A stretch of DNA of 64,000 nucleotides. Origin: Bacteroidota bacterium (GTDB lineage: Bacteria; Bacteroidota; Bacteroidia; AKYH767-A; OLB10). Position numbers and translations under genes: made by a program. The first letter of the stretch is position 1, and the number at the start of each line of letters is the position of its first letter. The notes below the pieces were generated by a model that worked only from the letters and a program-made list of their open reading frames with translations, ran no database searches and was not told the DNA's origin. Below, one piece after another: positions 38,678 through 47,261 of this stretch. Location: positions 124,001 to 188,000 of the forward strand of contig JADJOZ010000004.1 in NCBI GenBank assembly GCA_016713525.1, in the 5' to 3' direction.

Positions 38678-38800
38678 ATGAATGGAAATTTTAGATCTAC
38701 CGAGTTCATTTTGAGTGATTTAAGTCAAGTTTTATATACTTACGAAATATATATTGATGGTAGTTTAGTACAAACAGATAAGTTAATTATCAATCCTTAA
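38678..38800 (+). pseudogene. Remnant of a T9SS sorting domain (last 40 codons)
   Basis: The short frame from 38678 translates to a segment with LSDLSQVLYTYEIYIDGSL and LVQTDKLIINP before its stop. This is the pattern of the final strands of a T9SS type A sorting domain. There is no room upstream for the rest of a gene, because element R1 ends about 40 bases before. A strong terminator follows. This is best read as the 3' end of a cargo gene whose body was lost. Confidence 0.55.
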
Positions 38801-38805
38801 AAGAC

Positions 38806-38845
38806 AATTCAAGGAAGAATACTCTAATTCTTCCTTGAATTTTTT
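38806..38845 (+). terminator. Strong rho-independent terminator
   Basis: A perfect 15-bp stem (AATTCAAGGAAGAAT / ATTCTTCCTTGAATT) with a 6-base loop is followed by a T-run on the plus strand. It sits 5 bases after the stop of the T9SS remnant and immediately before the ATG of the next gene at 38851. Confidence 0.85.
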
Positions 38846-38850
38846 AAAAA

Positions 38851-40388
38851 ATGTTTAAATTTAATCTATTCACATTTATTTTAATTGTCTATTCGCAAAT
38901 CTCGAATGGGCAAATTATCTTTCATAAAGCCTACCCTGATCAAATGAATGGTTCAATGGGAATGGAAATGGGATTCATTGAAGCTAAGGATAAGGGGTTT
39001 CTTTTAGGAAATGGTAAGACATTAATGAAAGTTGACAGTACCGGCTCAAAAGAATGGCGTTATGAATTTGACTCTCCGGTCAACCCATTTATCTGTGTTT
39101 TTTCTATTATTAATGACTTTAGCAAAGGATATTTACTCTTTGGAACACGAATGTTTCTGTCTTTGGATAGTAGTTATAATATTAATTGGATGAAAGACAT
39201 CTCTTCAAGTTACCGCTTTTTTATTCTTGAATCAAAAAAAGCAGATTCCGTAACCTTTATTCATGCCGGAGAAGCTGGTATCGGTAATGATTTTACTCCT
39301 TGTCTGCTAAAAACAGATACATCAGGAAATATAATCTGGGCTAAAATATATAATTCAAATCCTGTTATTGAAAGCATTCGTTCAATGGAAGTTGCAAGCG
39401 ATGGTAGTATTTATGTAAGTGGGGTATCCAGATCTGTTATAAATACCACCGCTCTGCATTATGATGGTGTGGTGTTCAAACTAAATTCTATGGGGCTGTT
39501 CAATGGTCTAAACGGTATGCAAACATGGGGTTAGATATTTATTTATACCGCATTAAACAAGCTCTTGATGGAAATTTAATACTTTCAGGAAGTCGAAACT
39601 TTAAGCCTCATCTAATGAAAATAGATACATCAGGCAATATTTTATGGGAAAAAATATATTCTGCCGGTTTTCACGGAAATGCACATGATGTTTTTTGTAC
39701 AACTGACAACGGATTTGCGCTTGTCGGTGAAGTGACTGATACAACAATGGGATGGCTTGGTCAAACTTCTATTTTTATCAAAACTGATAGCATTGGCGAT
39801 CTGGAATGGGCTAAATATATGGGTGGATTTGGGAATGTTTCTGCCAGTAAAATTATTGGAACAACAGACAAAGGTTATGCAATAGCAGGACGAAGAATTT
39901 ATGGAAGTGATTATGTTTTAAATTTAATAAAAACCGATTCCTTGGGAAATACAGGTGGTTGTCTTGATGCAAATACCAATGTTACCATTACAAATTATAA
40001 TGATTCCGTTATGAACTTTGCTCTCACCGACAGCAGCATAAGTGCAACCACAGTGCCCTATTTTTCTAACTTTCCTTTAATAGGCACTGAAGTAGATATA
40101 TGCAATTTCCAAGGTGATGCAGAAAATGATTTAAGTTCGGAAATTAGTATCTACCCAAATCCTGCCAATGAGATTATAACAATTACCGGTTTAAATACGA
40201 ATAGTAATAAACGACAGGTGATAAAATTGAACGATATGACCGGACGCACCATCATTATTCAACCACTGAATACAGACAATGAAAAGCAGGAAATAAATAT
40301 ATCCTGTTTAAGTTCCGGAAGTTATATCTTGAGTATTGAGTCAGATGGATTAAATATTCAAAATAAAAAGGTTATGATTACCAAATGA
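38851..40388 (+). CDS. T9SS-sorted beta-propeller-like secreted protein (apparent frameshift)
   Basis: The first frame gives a signal peptide (MFKFNLFTFILIVYSQISNG) and propeller-like repeats (KTDTSGNIIWAKIYN, VASDGSIYVSGVS), but it stops at 39534. The second frame (39525..40388) continues the same repeats (KIDTSGNILWEKIYSAG, TTDNGFALVGEVTD) and ends with a T9SS type A sorting domain (ISIYPNPANEIITITG to NKKVMITK). Adding one G to the run 39492-39495 joins the frames and restores a conserved AVQWSKRYANMG strand, giving 512 residues. The last 80 residues and the downstream DNA are duplicated in inverted orientation at 10112. Confidence 0.8.
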
Positions 40389-40454
40389 ACACTTGGTAAA
40401 AATATTTTATAAAGTAAACTTGCATTACTTTTATGAAGGAACCATCTAATTTCT

Positions 40455-41085
40455 TTTCTACCCTGCTGTTGTTTTTAAAAGCCGGTTATGCCCGTAAATT
40501 TTACAACAAGATTTAGCAGATTTTACAAGACAAGGAACGAGATAGTTATTGCTTAAAATATATTTCCGGAAGTTTTGTAAATTAATGATAAAATAAATTT
40601 CCTAGTCCCAAAGTCATTATTAGTCATTTGCGGCAGAGCCGCGTCATTAAGTCATTTGTGGTCATTTGGAATTTTCGCATAAAAGTGCAATTTTCTGACC
40701 TGTAATTCCATCTATCATTTATCATCGAAAATTTATCATTCCCTGCAGCTTGCTGCAGGGCACTCGCCCTTATCCGACAAATCTGTTAAATCCGTTTTAA
40801 AAAGAAAACATCTAGATAAGAAATAACACAATGGAAATTTGGGAACTTGGAGATAGCTCGGAACAAAGCTTAAATTTGCATACCTATTTTCGATTCTTCA
40901 ACAAATTTTCAGCAGCCCGAATGTTCCGTTAAATTTCACAACAAGATTAAGCAGATTTTACAAGACAAGGAACAAGATTGATTTAACATAAAAAAATGGA
41001 CAATATGCTATTTGAAATTTTCAGGAAGATTATAAACATAATTTAGTCTCTGAGCAATCTTGTGGTTATCCGAGAATTCAATTTA
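40455..41085. repeat. R2 element copies and mixed repeats
   Basis: Bases 40455-40570 are a partial R2 unit. They join directly to sequence that also follows the remnant at 10112 (AGCCGGTTATGCCCGTAA). Bases 40610-40760 hold GTCATT modules with a GCGGCAGAGCCGC hairpin. Bases 40766-41085 are a full R2 unit in inverted orientation, bounded by CTTATCCGACAAATCTGTTA near 40770 and a weaker TTATCCGAGAA near 41071. No gene is supported in 40389-41169. Confidence 0.7.
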
Positions 41086-41169
41086 TCATCTATAATCTAT
41101 CATTTATCATTCTAACGAAATTTCGTTGTGAGCAGAAACATAAAAATCCTTAATCCTTAATCCTTAATC

Positions 41170-42108
41170 CTAAATCCCCACCGGGTGCCATGTCGTTTTC
41201 GTTTCCTGCAGATCCAGAATCATGTATGGCGATTGTGCATTTTCGTCGTTCCAGTTTTTGAAATTGTAGTGGATAACGCGCTTAACATTCAAAGCTGCAT
41301 TGGTTTGAATAGTTTTTAATTCTTCACCAGCAGCACCGCAATAAACTGTAGCATTTACATCCATGTGATTTGAAAATGGTGCTACCAGCTCTTTGCGATT
41401 ACCAGTAAGAATATTTACAACACCACCCGGAAGATCGGAAGAATGAAGTACTTCAGCAAGTTCAATGGCAGTCATTGGGAATGCGGTGTCGGCTAAAATA
41501 ATTATGGTATTACCTCCTACTATTGCAGGCGCAATTATGGAAACTAATCCCATTAATCCCGTCTGATTCGGCGCAAGGGCACTCACAACACCTGTTGGCT
41601 CCGGAAATGAAAAATTAAAATGTGACGATTCAACCGGATTCACCGCACTGAATATTTGCTGGTACTTATCAGACCATCCAGCATAATGTACCAAACGATC
41701 GATAGCGGCATTGACTTCTGCCACAGCATTATTTTTAGTAGCTCCCTGCAATATCAATGTATCCACAAATTGTGATTTTCTGCCTTCTAGTGTTTCCGCT
41801 ATCCGGTACAAAATCTGGCCCTTATTATAAGCAGATCGTTTAGCCCACGATTCTTGTGCTTTACGCGCGACAACTACTGCATCACGAAAATCTTTTTTGG
41901 AGCTTCTGCAAATATTGGCAATAACATTTCCGGAACTATCATTCAGTTTATAATAACGCCCCGATTCCGACCTTGGGAATTTACCGTCAATGTAAAGTTT
42001 ATATGTTTTCTGAACCGATAACCGCGTAGTTGTACTTCCTGTTCCGTTTAAATTTACACTTCCATTTACAGCCTTCATCGCTGCTTTCTTAACTTTAATT
42101 TTTTCCAT
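41170..42108 (-). CDS. Truncated aldehyde dehydrogenase-like protein, probably inactive
   Basis: The 312-residue protein matches the N-terminal cofactor-binding half of aldehyde dehydrogenases (LYIDGKFPRSESGRYYK, ARKAQESWAKRSAYNKGQIL, LPGGVVNILTGNRKELV). The Glu of ELGG and the nucleophile Cys region are missing. The expected nucleotide loop after LTG is replaced by NATVYCGAAGEEL, and the protein ends soon after. The gene shows no sign of a frameshift, so it may be a true pseudoenzyme, possibly a partner of the intact enzyme at 43495..44982 on the same strand. From memory, pairs of one intact and one degenerate aldehyde dehydrogenase gene occur in other bacteria. Confidence 0.75.
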   Translation of the reverse strand: MEKIKVKKAAMKAVNGSVNLNGTGSTTTRLSVQKTYKLYIDGKFPRSESGRYYKLNDSSGNVIANICRSSKKDFRDAVVVARKAQESWAKRSAYNKGQILYRIAETLEGRKSQFVDTLILQGATKNNAVAEVNAAIDRLVHYAGWSDKYQQIFSAVNPVESSHFNFSFPEPTGVVSALAPNQTGLMGLVSIIAPAIVGGNTIIILADTAFPMTAIELAEVLHSSDLPGGVVNILTGNRKELVAPFSNHMDVNATVYCGAAGEELKTIQTNAALNVKRVIHYNFKNWNDENAQSPYMILDLQETKTTWHPVGI

Positions 42109-42179
42109 TTTTAAAATCCATCCCGGCCCACCGGAAAATTTATGCTTGTATTAATTAACTATTTCTACATTTATTTTCA

Positions 42180-42400
42180 TTCGCTCCTGTGCGGCGAGAC
42201 GCATTGCGTCTATACATGAACCCTGGGCGGCGAGACGCATGCAATGCGTCTCTACAATTATTGTGGCGGTATACTTGCCCCCCTTCGGCGTTGCTCAGGG
42301 CAGCGCTTGTCGCTTGCCCCTTGTCACTAAAATTGCAGCAACATCTTTTTACTTCGGAACAACCATCATCAAACCACCAAATCATCAAACCACCAAATCA
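42180..42400. repeat. Palindrome and repeat-module cluster
   Basis: It contains two GAGACGCATTGCGTCT / GAGACGCATGCAATGCGTCTC palindromes (about 42196-42256), a CCTTCGGCGTTGCTCAGGGC module, and AACATCTTTTTACTTCGGAA followed by the CATCATCAAACCACCAAAT module seen again near 49240 and 56470. No gene is supported. Confidence 0.75.
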
Positions 42401-42402
42401 AA

Positions 42403-42972
42403 TCAATCAACATTAACATGCCCCCAGTTCTCACCCGATTTAATCCGGTACAACTGCATTTCACTAATCTGAAATTGTTCTGCAATTGCTTTAAAGGATT
42501 GTCGGCGTGAAGAGCTGAATATTTTCTTTTTTATTTGTTTCACTACTGGAGCAGTGAGTTTATGACCTTTGTAGATGGGTTTCTTAAGTCTTGCTTTGCG
42601 TGCTTTTAGTACCAGCGGACTCGACTGTTGATGCTCTTCCATCTCTTCTTTCGTTACCCACTTCAGATTTTTAGCATTGTTATTCGATTTATCATAATCC
42701 TTATGGATCACATATTGCTGTTTGGTACCCGTTTTTTTCAGGAATAATTCAGCAACCAGTTTATGTATGTAAAATGTTTTGTTCTCACCAAATGGCTTTA
42801 CATTTAATGTGGGATAACCACCTATGGAGGTTCCGTTTAGTATTTTGCCATCAATTATTTTATCTGAGAAACTGGCTATGCGACCCAGATTTGAAACGGC
42901 ATACTTGTAGCGAAGGGCATCCTTTGGCATCCTGAGCTCTTTCCATTCTTCATTTTTGAGTGATTTCATCAT
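42403..42972 (-). CDS. NUMOD4/HNH endonuclease-like protein
   Basis: The 189-residue protein starts with a NUMOD4-type DNA-binding motif (EEWKELRMPKDALRYKYAVS then NLGRIASF). An HNH-like region follows (YIHKLVAELFL, VIHKDYDKSNNNAKNLKWVT), with the His and Asn residues of an HNH nuclease. A C-terminal helix-turn-helix-like segment (SFKAIAEQFQISEMQLYRIK) probably reads specific DNA. Such proteins are related to phage and homing endonucleases. It stands between two aldehyde dehydrogenase genes with heavy repeats on both sides and no phage genes nearby, so it looks like a solitary selfish or domesticated gene. Confidence 0.8.
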   Translation of the reverse strand: MMKSLKNEEWKELRMPKDALRYKYAVSNLGRIASFSDKIIDGKILNGTSIGGYPTLNVKPFGENKTFYIHKLVAELFLKKTGTKQQYVIHKDYDKSNNNAKNLKWVTKEEMEEHQQSSPLVLKARKARLKKPIYKGHKLTAPVVKQIKKKIFSSSRRQSFKAIAEQFQISEMQLYRIKSGENWGHVNVD

Positions 42973-43505
42973 GGGACTGAAGTTTAGGGCGGCCGGAATG
43001 TGCAGCCGGGGTTAAATTTTGATAAAGCTATAAAATTTTCACTTCAAACCAAACTTTTTTGTCACCAATTCCTAATCCTTAATTCTTAATCCTTAATCCT
43101 TATTTGGCTTGTCAGGATCAGAGATCCCTCCGGCAATCCTTAATCCTTAATCCTTAATCCTTATTTGGCTTGTCAGGATCAGAGATCCCTCCGGCAATTC
43201 TTAATCCTTTATTCTTAATCCCTAATCCTTAATCCTTAATCCTTAATTCTTAATTCTTACTTGGCTTGTCAGGATCAGAGATCCTTCCGGAAATCCTTAA
43301 TCCTTAATCCTTAATCCTTAATCCTTATTTGGCTTGTCAGGATCAGAGATCCCTCCGGCAATTCTTAATCCTTAATCCTTAATTCTTAATTCTTAATCCT
43401 TCCCATCTATCATCTGAAAACGAATTTTCTTCTGAGAATAAATCTTTAATCTTTAATCCTTAATTCTTAATCCTTAATTCTTAATCCTTAATTCTTAATC
43501 CTTAA
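42973..43505. repeat. Long 7-bp TTAATCC repeat tract with four interspersed 32-bp repeats
   Basis: From about 43070 to 43505 the sequence is mainly TTAATCC/TTAATTC heptamers. Four copies of a 32-bp block beginning TTGGCTTGTCAGGATCAGAG lie at 43104, 43165, 43261 and 43329. The block contains the inverted repeat GGATCAGAGATCC. Spacing is 61, 96 and 68 bp. No open frame of note is present. Confidence 0.85.
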
Positions 43506-44982
43506 TCCCCACATATGGATAAATTCCATGCATTCCCCCTTCTCTTCCCATGCCGCTTTCCTTATATCCTCCAAAGGGAGAAGTAGGATCGAATTTATTG
43601 TAGGTATTAGCCCACACAACACCTGCACGAAGTTTCGATGATACCTTGAATACTTTCGAGCCTTTATCGCTCCATACGCCTCCTGAGAGACCGAAAGGTG
43701 TATTGTTTGCTTTCTCGATCACCTCTTCAACAGTTCTGAAAGTTTGAATGGCTAGTACCGGTCCGAAAATTTCTTCCTGTACAATGCGACTCGATTGGGC
43801 TACTCCGGTGAAAATAGTTGGTCGGAACCAAAAACCTTTCGAAGGAATGGCACAACTGCTTTGATGCATACTGCCACCCTGGGCAATGCCTGCTTTTACA
43901 AGAGCTTTAATTTTATCGAGTTGTGGTTTTGAATTGATGGCACCGATATCGGTGTTTTTATCTAATGGATCGCCGACGATCAATGTCTCCATGCGATCTT
44001 TTAACTTCCGTATAACGGTTGCGGCTACACTCTCCTGAATAAAGAGTCGCGAACCGGCACAGCAAACATGTCCCTGATTAAAAAATATGCCGTTAATAAT
44101 TCCTTCCACAGCCTGATCAATGGCAGCATCTTCAAAAATGATATTTGCTGCTTTACCACCTAACTCCAATGTGTATTTTTTATCGGTGCCTGCTAATGCT
44201 TTCTGAATTATTTTGCCTACATCAGTAGAACCGGTAAAAGCAATTTTATCGATACCAGGATGATTTACCAATGCTGCCCCTGTTGCTCCGGCACCGGTGA
44301 TAATATTCACTACTCCCGGAGGCAAATCGGCATCACGGATAATTTCTGCCAGTTTCAAGGCTGTTAAGGGAGTTGTCTCTGCAGGTTTTAAAACAACGGT
44401 ATTTCCCGCAGCTAAGGCAGGAGCAATTTTCCAGGCAGCCATTAAGAGTGGAAAATTCCACGGTATAATTTGTCCCGCAACGCCCAGTGATGTAACTTGT
44501 TTTCCGGGCAAGGCATAATTTAACTTATCGGCCCAGCCGGCATAATAAAAGAAATGTGCTGCAGCCAAAGGCACATCAATATCGCGTGATTCACGAATGG
44601 GTTTTCCACCATCGAGTGATTCAATAATTGCCAGTTCACGTGCCCGCTCCTGCATGATTCGAGCTATGCGATAAATGTATTTGCCACGCTCGGCAGGCTT
44701 CATCTTCGACCATACCTTTGAATGCGCATTGCGTGCTGCTGCTACTGCTTTATCAACATCCTCAGAAGTAGCATCTGCAACGGAAGCAAGTACCGTCTCA
44801 CGCGCCGGATTGATGGTGTTGAAATACTTGCCCTTCACAGGAGCCTGCATCTTACCATTAATAAATAATCCGTATTGTTTATCGATAACCACATGATCGG
44901 CACTTTCCGGTGCAGGATCATATTTCCAGTTGGTATCAAATTTTAAAGTAGGTGTGCTTTTTTTAGGTACAGTCTTTTTCAT
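43495..44982 (-). CDS. Aldehyde dehydrogenase, NAD(P)-dependent, intact
   Basis: This 495-residue enzyme has all the usual motifs: PWNFPLLMAAWK at 174-185, VLKPAETTP at 197-205, FTGSTDVGK at 249-257, the base Glu273 in LELGGKA, and the nucleophile Cys307 in FNQGHVCCAG. The pattern fits the broad ALDH1/2 and betaine-aldehyde type class, with an N-terminal basic extension of about 25 residues and no signal peptide. The substrate cannot be read from sequence. A perfect 8-bp inverted repeat overlaps its probable promoter. The degenerate aldehyde dehydrogenase 41170..42108 lies downstream on the same strand. Confidence 0.9.
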   Translation of the reverse strand: MKKTVPKKSTPTLKFDTNWKYDPAPESADHVVIDKQYGLFINGKMQAPVKGKYFNTINPARETVLASVADATSEDVDKAVAAARNAHSKVWSKMKPAERGKYIYRIARIMQERARELAIIESLDGGKPIRESRDIDVPLAAAHFFYYAGWADKLNYALPGKQVTSLGVAGQIIPWNFPLLMAAWKIAPALAAGNTVVLKPAETTPLTALKLAEIIRDADLPPGVVNIITGAGATGAALVNHPGIDKIAFTGSTDVGKIIQKALAGTDKKYTLELGGKAANIIFEDAAIDQAVEGIINGIFFNQGHVCCAGSRLFIQESVAATVIRKLKDRMETLIVGDPLDKNTDIGAINSKPQLDKIKALVKAGIAQGGSMHQSSCAIPSKGFWFRPTIFTGVAQSSRIVQEEIFGPVLAIQTFRTVEEVIEKANNTPFGLSGGVWSDKGSKVFKVSSKLRAGVVWANTYNKFDPTSPFGGYKESGMGREGGMHGIYPYVGIKD

Positions 44983-45004
44983 CAGGGAAGAGCGAATTGT
45001 TGCC

Positions 45005-45012
45005 CAAATGTA
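45005..45012 (-). promoter_or_regulatory. -7 promoter box for the intact aldehyde dehydrogenase gene
   Basis: Read on the minus strand it is TACATTTG, an exact TAnnTTTG match, 23 bases before the ATG at 44982. Confidence 0.5.
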
Positions 45013-45032
45013 TTGAATTTATTGAATACATT
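45007..45032. promoter_or_regulatory. Candidate operator over the aldehyde dehydrogenase promoter
   Basis: Perfect 8-bp inverted arms AATGTATT and AATACATT are separated by 10 bases, and the left arm overlaps the -7 box. A further AATACATT half-site lies at about 45053. A dimeric repressor bound here would block the promoter. No regulator gene is adjacent, so the factor is unknown. Confidence 0.4.
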
Positions 45033-45138
45033 TTCACTTTTAAACCGTGAAGTAATACATTGGGAAAAGTGAAAAACAGACGAAAATACTGATTAACTAA
45101 TTGATATGTAATTGGTTTTAAAATAATTACCCGTTCAC

Positions 45139-45882
45139 TTACTTCATCTTGGTGACCAAAGGAGGGTATTCCGGCTTCATATCTTTAAGCGCATCCAGTA
45201 TAACTTCTGCCATAAGATATTCTTTGTACCAGTTTTTATCGGATGGAATTATATGCCATTTACACGTATCACACTTTTCGAAAATAGTGTCATAAACTTC
45301 CATATAAGCATCCCATTTTTTCGCTGTCTCCCAATCGGAATCTTTATGCTTCCAGAATTTTTTCGGATTGGTCATGCGTTCCTGCAAACGTTCTTTTTGT
45401 TCTTCCTTCGTCACATGCAACATAAATTTCAAAACCCTGGTACCATTTTCTTCCAGCATTTTTTCAAAATCATTTATTTGCTGAAAGCGCTTTTTAATTA
45501 CCGTCTCAGGTAAAAACTTTTCTACCGATGGAACCAGAATATCTTCGTAATGCGAACGATTGAAAATGTGAATCATCCCAGCCGGTGGAGCCTGTGCATG
45601 AATACGCCACAAAAAATCGTGTGAATATTCCAGTTCATTTGGTTTCTTAAAGCAAATCACATGGGTGCCCATCGGATTTACCAATGCAAATACATCTTTG
45701 ATGGCACCATCTTTTCCGGAGGCATCCATTCCCTGCAAAATAACCAGCAGACTTTGTTTCGATTCAGCATATAATTTTAGTTGCCACTCACCGATAGCAG
45801 CCACCATCTCCTCTGTCTTTTTGCGAATATCCGATTCATCAACCGATTTGGAAGGTCCAGTTTTTATTTCTGCTAATTTCAT
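45139..45882 (-). CDS. Polyphosphate kinase 2 family protein
   Basis: This 247-residue PPK2 enzyme transfers phosphate between polyphosphate and nucleotides. It has the Walker A motif GMDASGKDG at 51-59, the Walker B/lid region IFNRSHYED at 106-114, and the conserved YSHDFLWRIHAQAPPAG segment. Length and motifs fit single-domain PPK2 proteins, which mostly use polyphosphate to make ADP or ATP. The preferred nucleotide cannot be deduced from sequence. It is a single gene with no clear operon partner; 45919..46578 lies upstream at 36 bases but on its own frame and theme. Confidence 0.88.
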   Translation of the reverse strand: MKLAEIKTGPSKSVDESDIRKKTEEMVAAIGEWQLKLYAESKQSLLVILQGMDASGKDGAIKDVFALVNPMGTHVICFKKPNELEYSHDFLWRIHAQAPPAGMIHIFNRSHYEDILVPSVEKFLPETVIKKRFQQINDFEKMLEENGTRVLKFMLHVTKEEQKERLQERMTNPKKFWKHKDSDWETAKKWDAYMEVYDTIFEKCDTCKWHIIPSDKNWYKEYLMAEVILDALKDMKPEYPPLVTKMK

Positions 45883-45918
45883 GGTTGCAATTGTTGGGAA
45901 GAAAACGAATTAACTGTA

Positions 45919-46578
45919 TTAATCTATACTTTTTAATGCGGCTGCTTTCGATTTCACTAATTCCTGTTGAGTACTTAGCTCTGCTTTGCTCTTTGAAATT
46001 TTTTCCTGATTTTCTTTTATCACCGCTTCATTATCGCTAATCTTTTGCTTCATCTCCTCATTATCTTTTTTGAGATCTTCCATTGAATCGACAAGCTTAT
46101 CGTGATTTTTCTCCATTGCATTCAAGGCCTTCTCAACTATTTCAAGCTCTTCAGAAGCCTGCTCTTTGCGAAAATCGACTGCAAATTCGTACAGCAAAGC
46201 TTCTACCCCTCTTGCCGATCCCCGTTCGTTATTGATAAAATGTCCGTTTCTGTTGACCGCCATGATAATTGTAACATCTTTACCTGAAGATTTGAATGCG
46301 GCATAAATGTCAATGGTATCTGGACTGATATCTTTTACCATAGCATTATCTTGAAAAATAAGTCCATCCGATTTTTCCTGTTTACCCTTTTGCTTTTTCA
46401 GGTAAGAACTGAAAGCCTTTTCCACTTTTTCAAGTTCTGTATTTTACAGAGTCACCAATGATACAGTATGTGTGCCTCCGGCAATATCAGCAGTTTCATT
46501 TCGAATAATAGTTTTTTGTGCAAACGAATACATCGCTGTAAAAATGAGTAGCAATGCTAAGGGCAGAATTTTTTTCAT
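45919..46578 (-). pseudogene. Secreted coiled-coil protein gene with an in-frame TAA
   Basis: The ATG at 46578 opens a good signal peptide (MKKILPLALLLIFTAMYSFA, then Gln). After 44 codons a TAA stands at 46444-46446. The same frame then continues open to 45919, with only a GTG at 46425 as an internal start and no second signal. The later part has a compact N-terminal domain (TIDIYAAFKSSGKDVTIIMA) and a C-terminal coiled coil (LVDSMEDLKKDNEEMKQKIS). Without the TAA the product would be a 219-residue secreted protein. Either a true nonsense change or an assembly substitution is possible. The family was not recognised. Confidence 0.6.
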
Positions 46579-46597
46579 GATTTTATGAATTTAAATT

Positions 46598-47179
46598 TTA
46601 AATATCGGTAACTCCACCAGAAATAATAAACTTCATCATTTCAGTTCCTGATGCATCCAGTTCTTTCACATTAGTAGCTTCCACCACCAAAAACTGACCG
46701 TTGAAGCCATAGGAAAAAGGCAGGTAAACAGCAATTTTTGTAGATTCAATTCCCATTTGGGTCAAATCATTTTCAGTTACAAATCCGATTCGCTGAATCA
46801 TTGGATTTACGTTGATCGTCACCAAAACAGGTTTGGTAAAACGTTTCTTTTCACCAACAAAAGCCTCTATCAGATCTTTCACCGAAGTATAAATAATTTT
46901 CAGCAGCGGCGTTCGTTCCATCAGCTTCTCTACTAGTATAAAAAAAGGATTTGCAACCAGGAAGGAAGCAAAATATCCCAGAATGGTAACAACGGAAAAT
47001 AATATGATAATTCCCAATCCAGGTAAATCGAAACTGGGCAAACCGGGGATGCTCACCGGAATATGTACAGGAATAAGGCTGTCGATCCACAGAATTGCCT
47101 GAATCAACATAACCAGAGTTACAGTTATCGGAACTACAATCAATAATCCTTGCAGGAAGTAATTAAAGATACGTCTCAT
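46598..47179 (-). CDS. DUF502-family membrane protein
   Basis: The 193-residue protein begins with a transmembrane helix (FLQGLLIVVPITVTLVMLI) and has a second at about 52-75 (LGIIILFSVVTILGYFASFL). A soluble domain follows with the family's LLKIIYTSVKDLIEAF and the C-terminal MGIESTKIAVYLPFSYGF region. DUF502 proteins are widespread in bacteria and plant organelles and have no settled biochemical role. It is located in the inner membrane. The gene lies between the interrupted coiled-coil gene and PurF on the same strand. Confidence 0.85.
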   Translation of the reverse strand: MRRIFNYFLQGLLIVVPITVTLVMLIQAILWIDSLIPVHIPVSIPGLPSFDLPGLGIIILFSVVTILGYFASFLVANPFFILVEKLMERTPLLKIIYTSVKDLIEAFVGEKKRFTKPVLVTINVNPMIQRIGFVTENDLTQMGIESTKIAVYLPFSYGFNGQFLVVEATNVKELDASGTEMMKFIISGGVTDI

Positions 47180-47261
47180 GAGCTAAGAGTTGGTAATAAA
47201 CTGATAAATATTTTTAAAAACAGAGTTTATACATTGCAGCAATCACAAACTAAACGCAATC

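Noticed and set aside
42155..42472. Several short frames between the degenerate dehydrogenase and the HNH gene
   Set aside because: They translate the GAGACGCA palindromes and other repeat modules in several frames.
43104..43360. Four evenly set 32-bp repeats resembling a CRISPR array
   Set aside because: The spacers consist only of TTAATCC-type heptamers and vary in length, and no cas gene is present.
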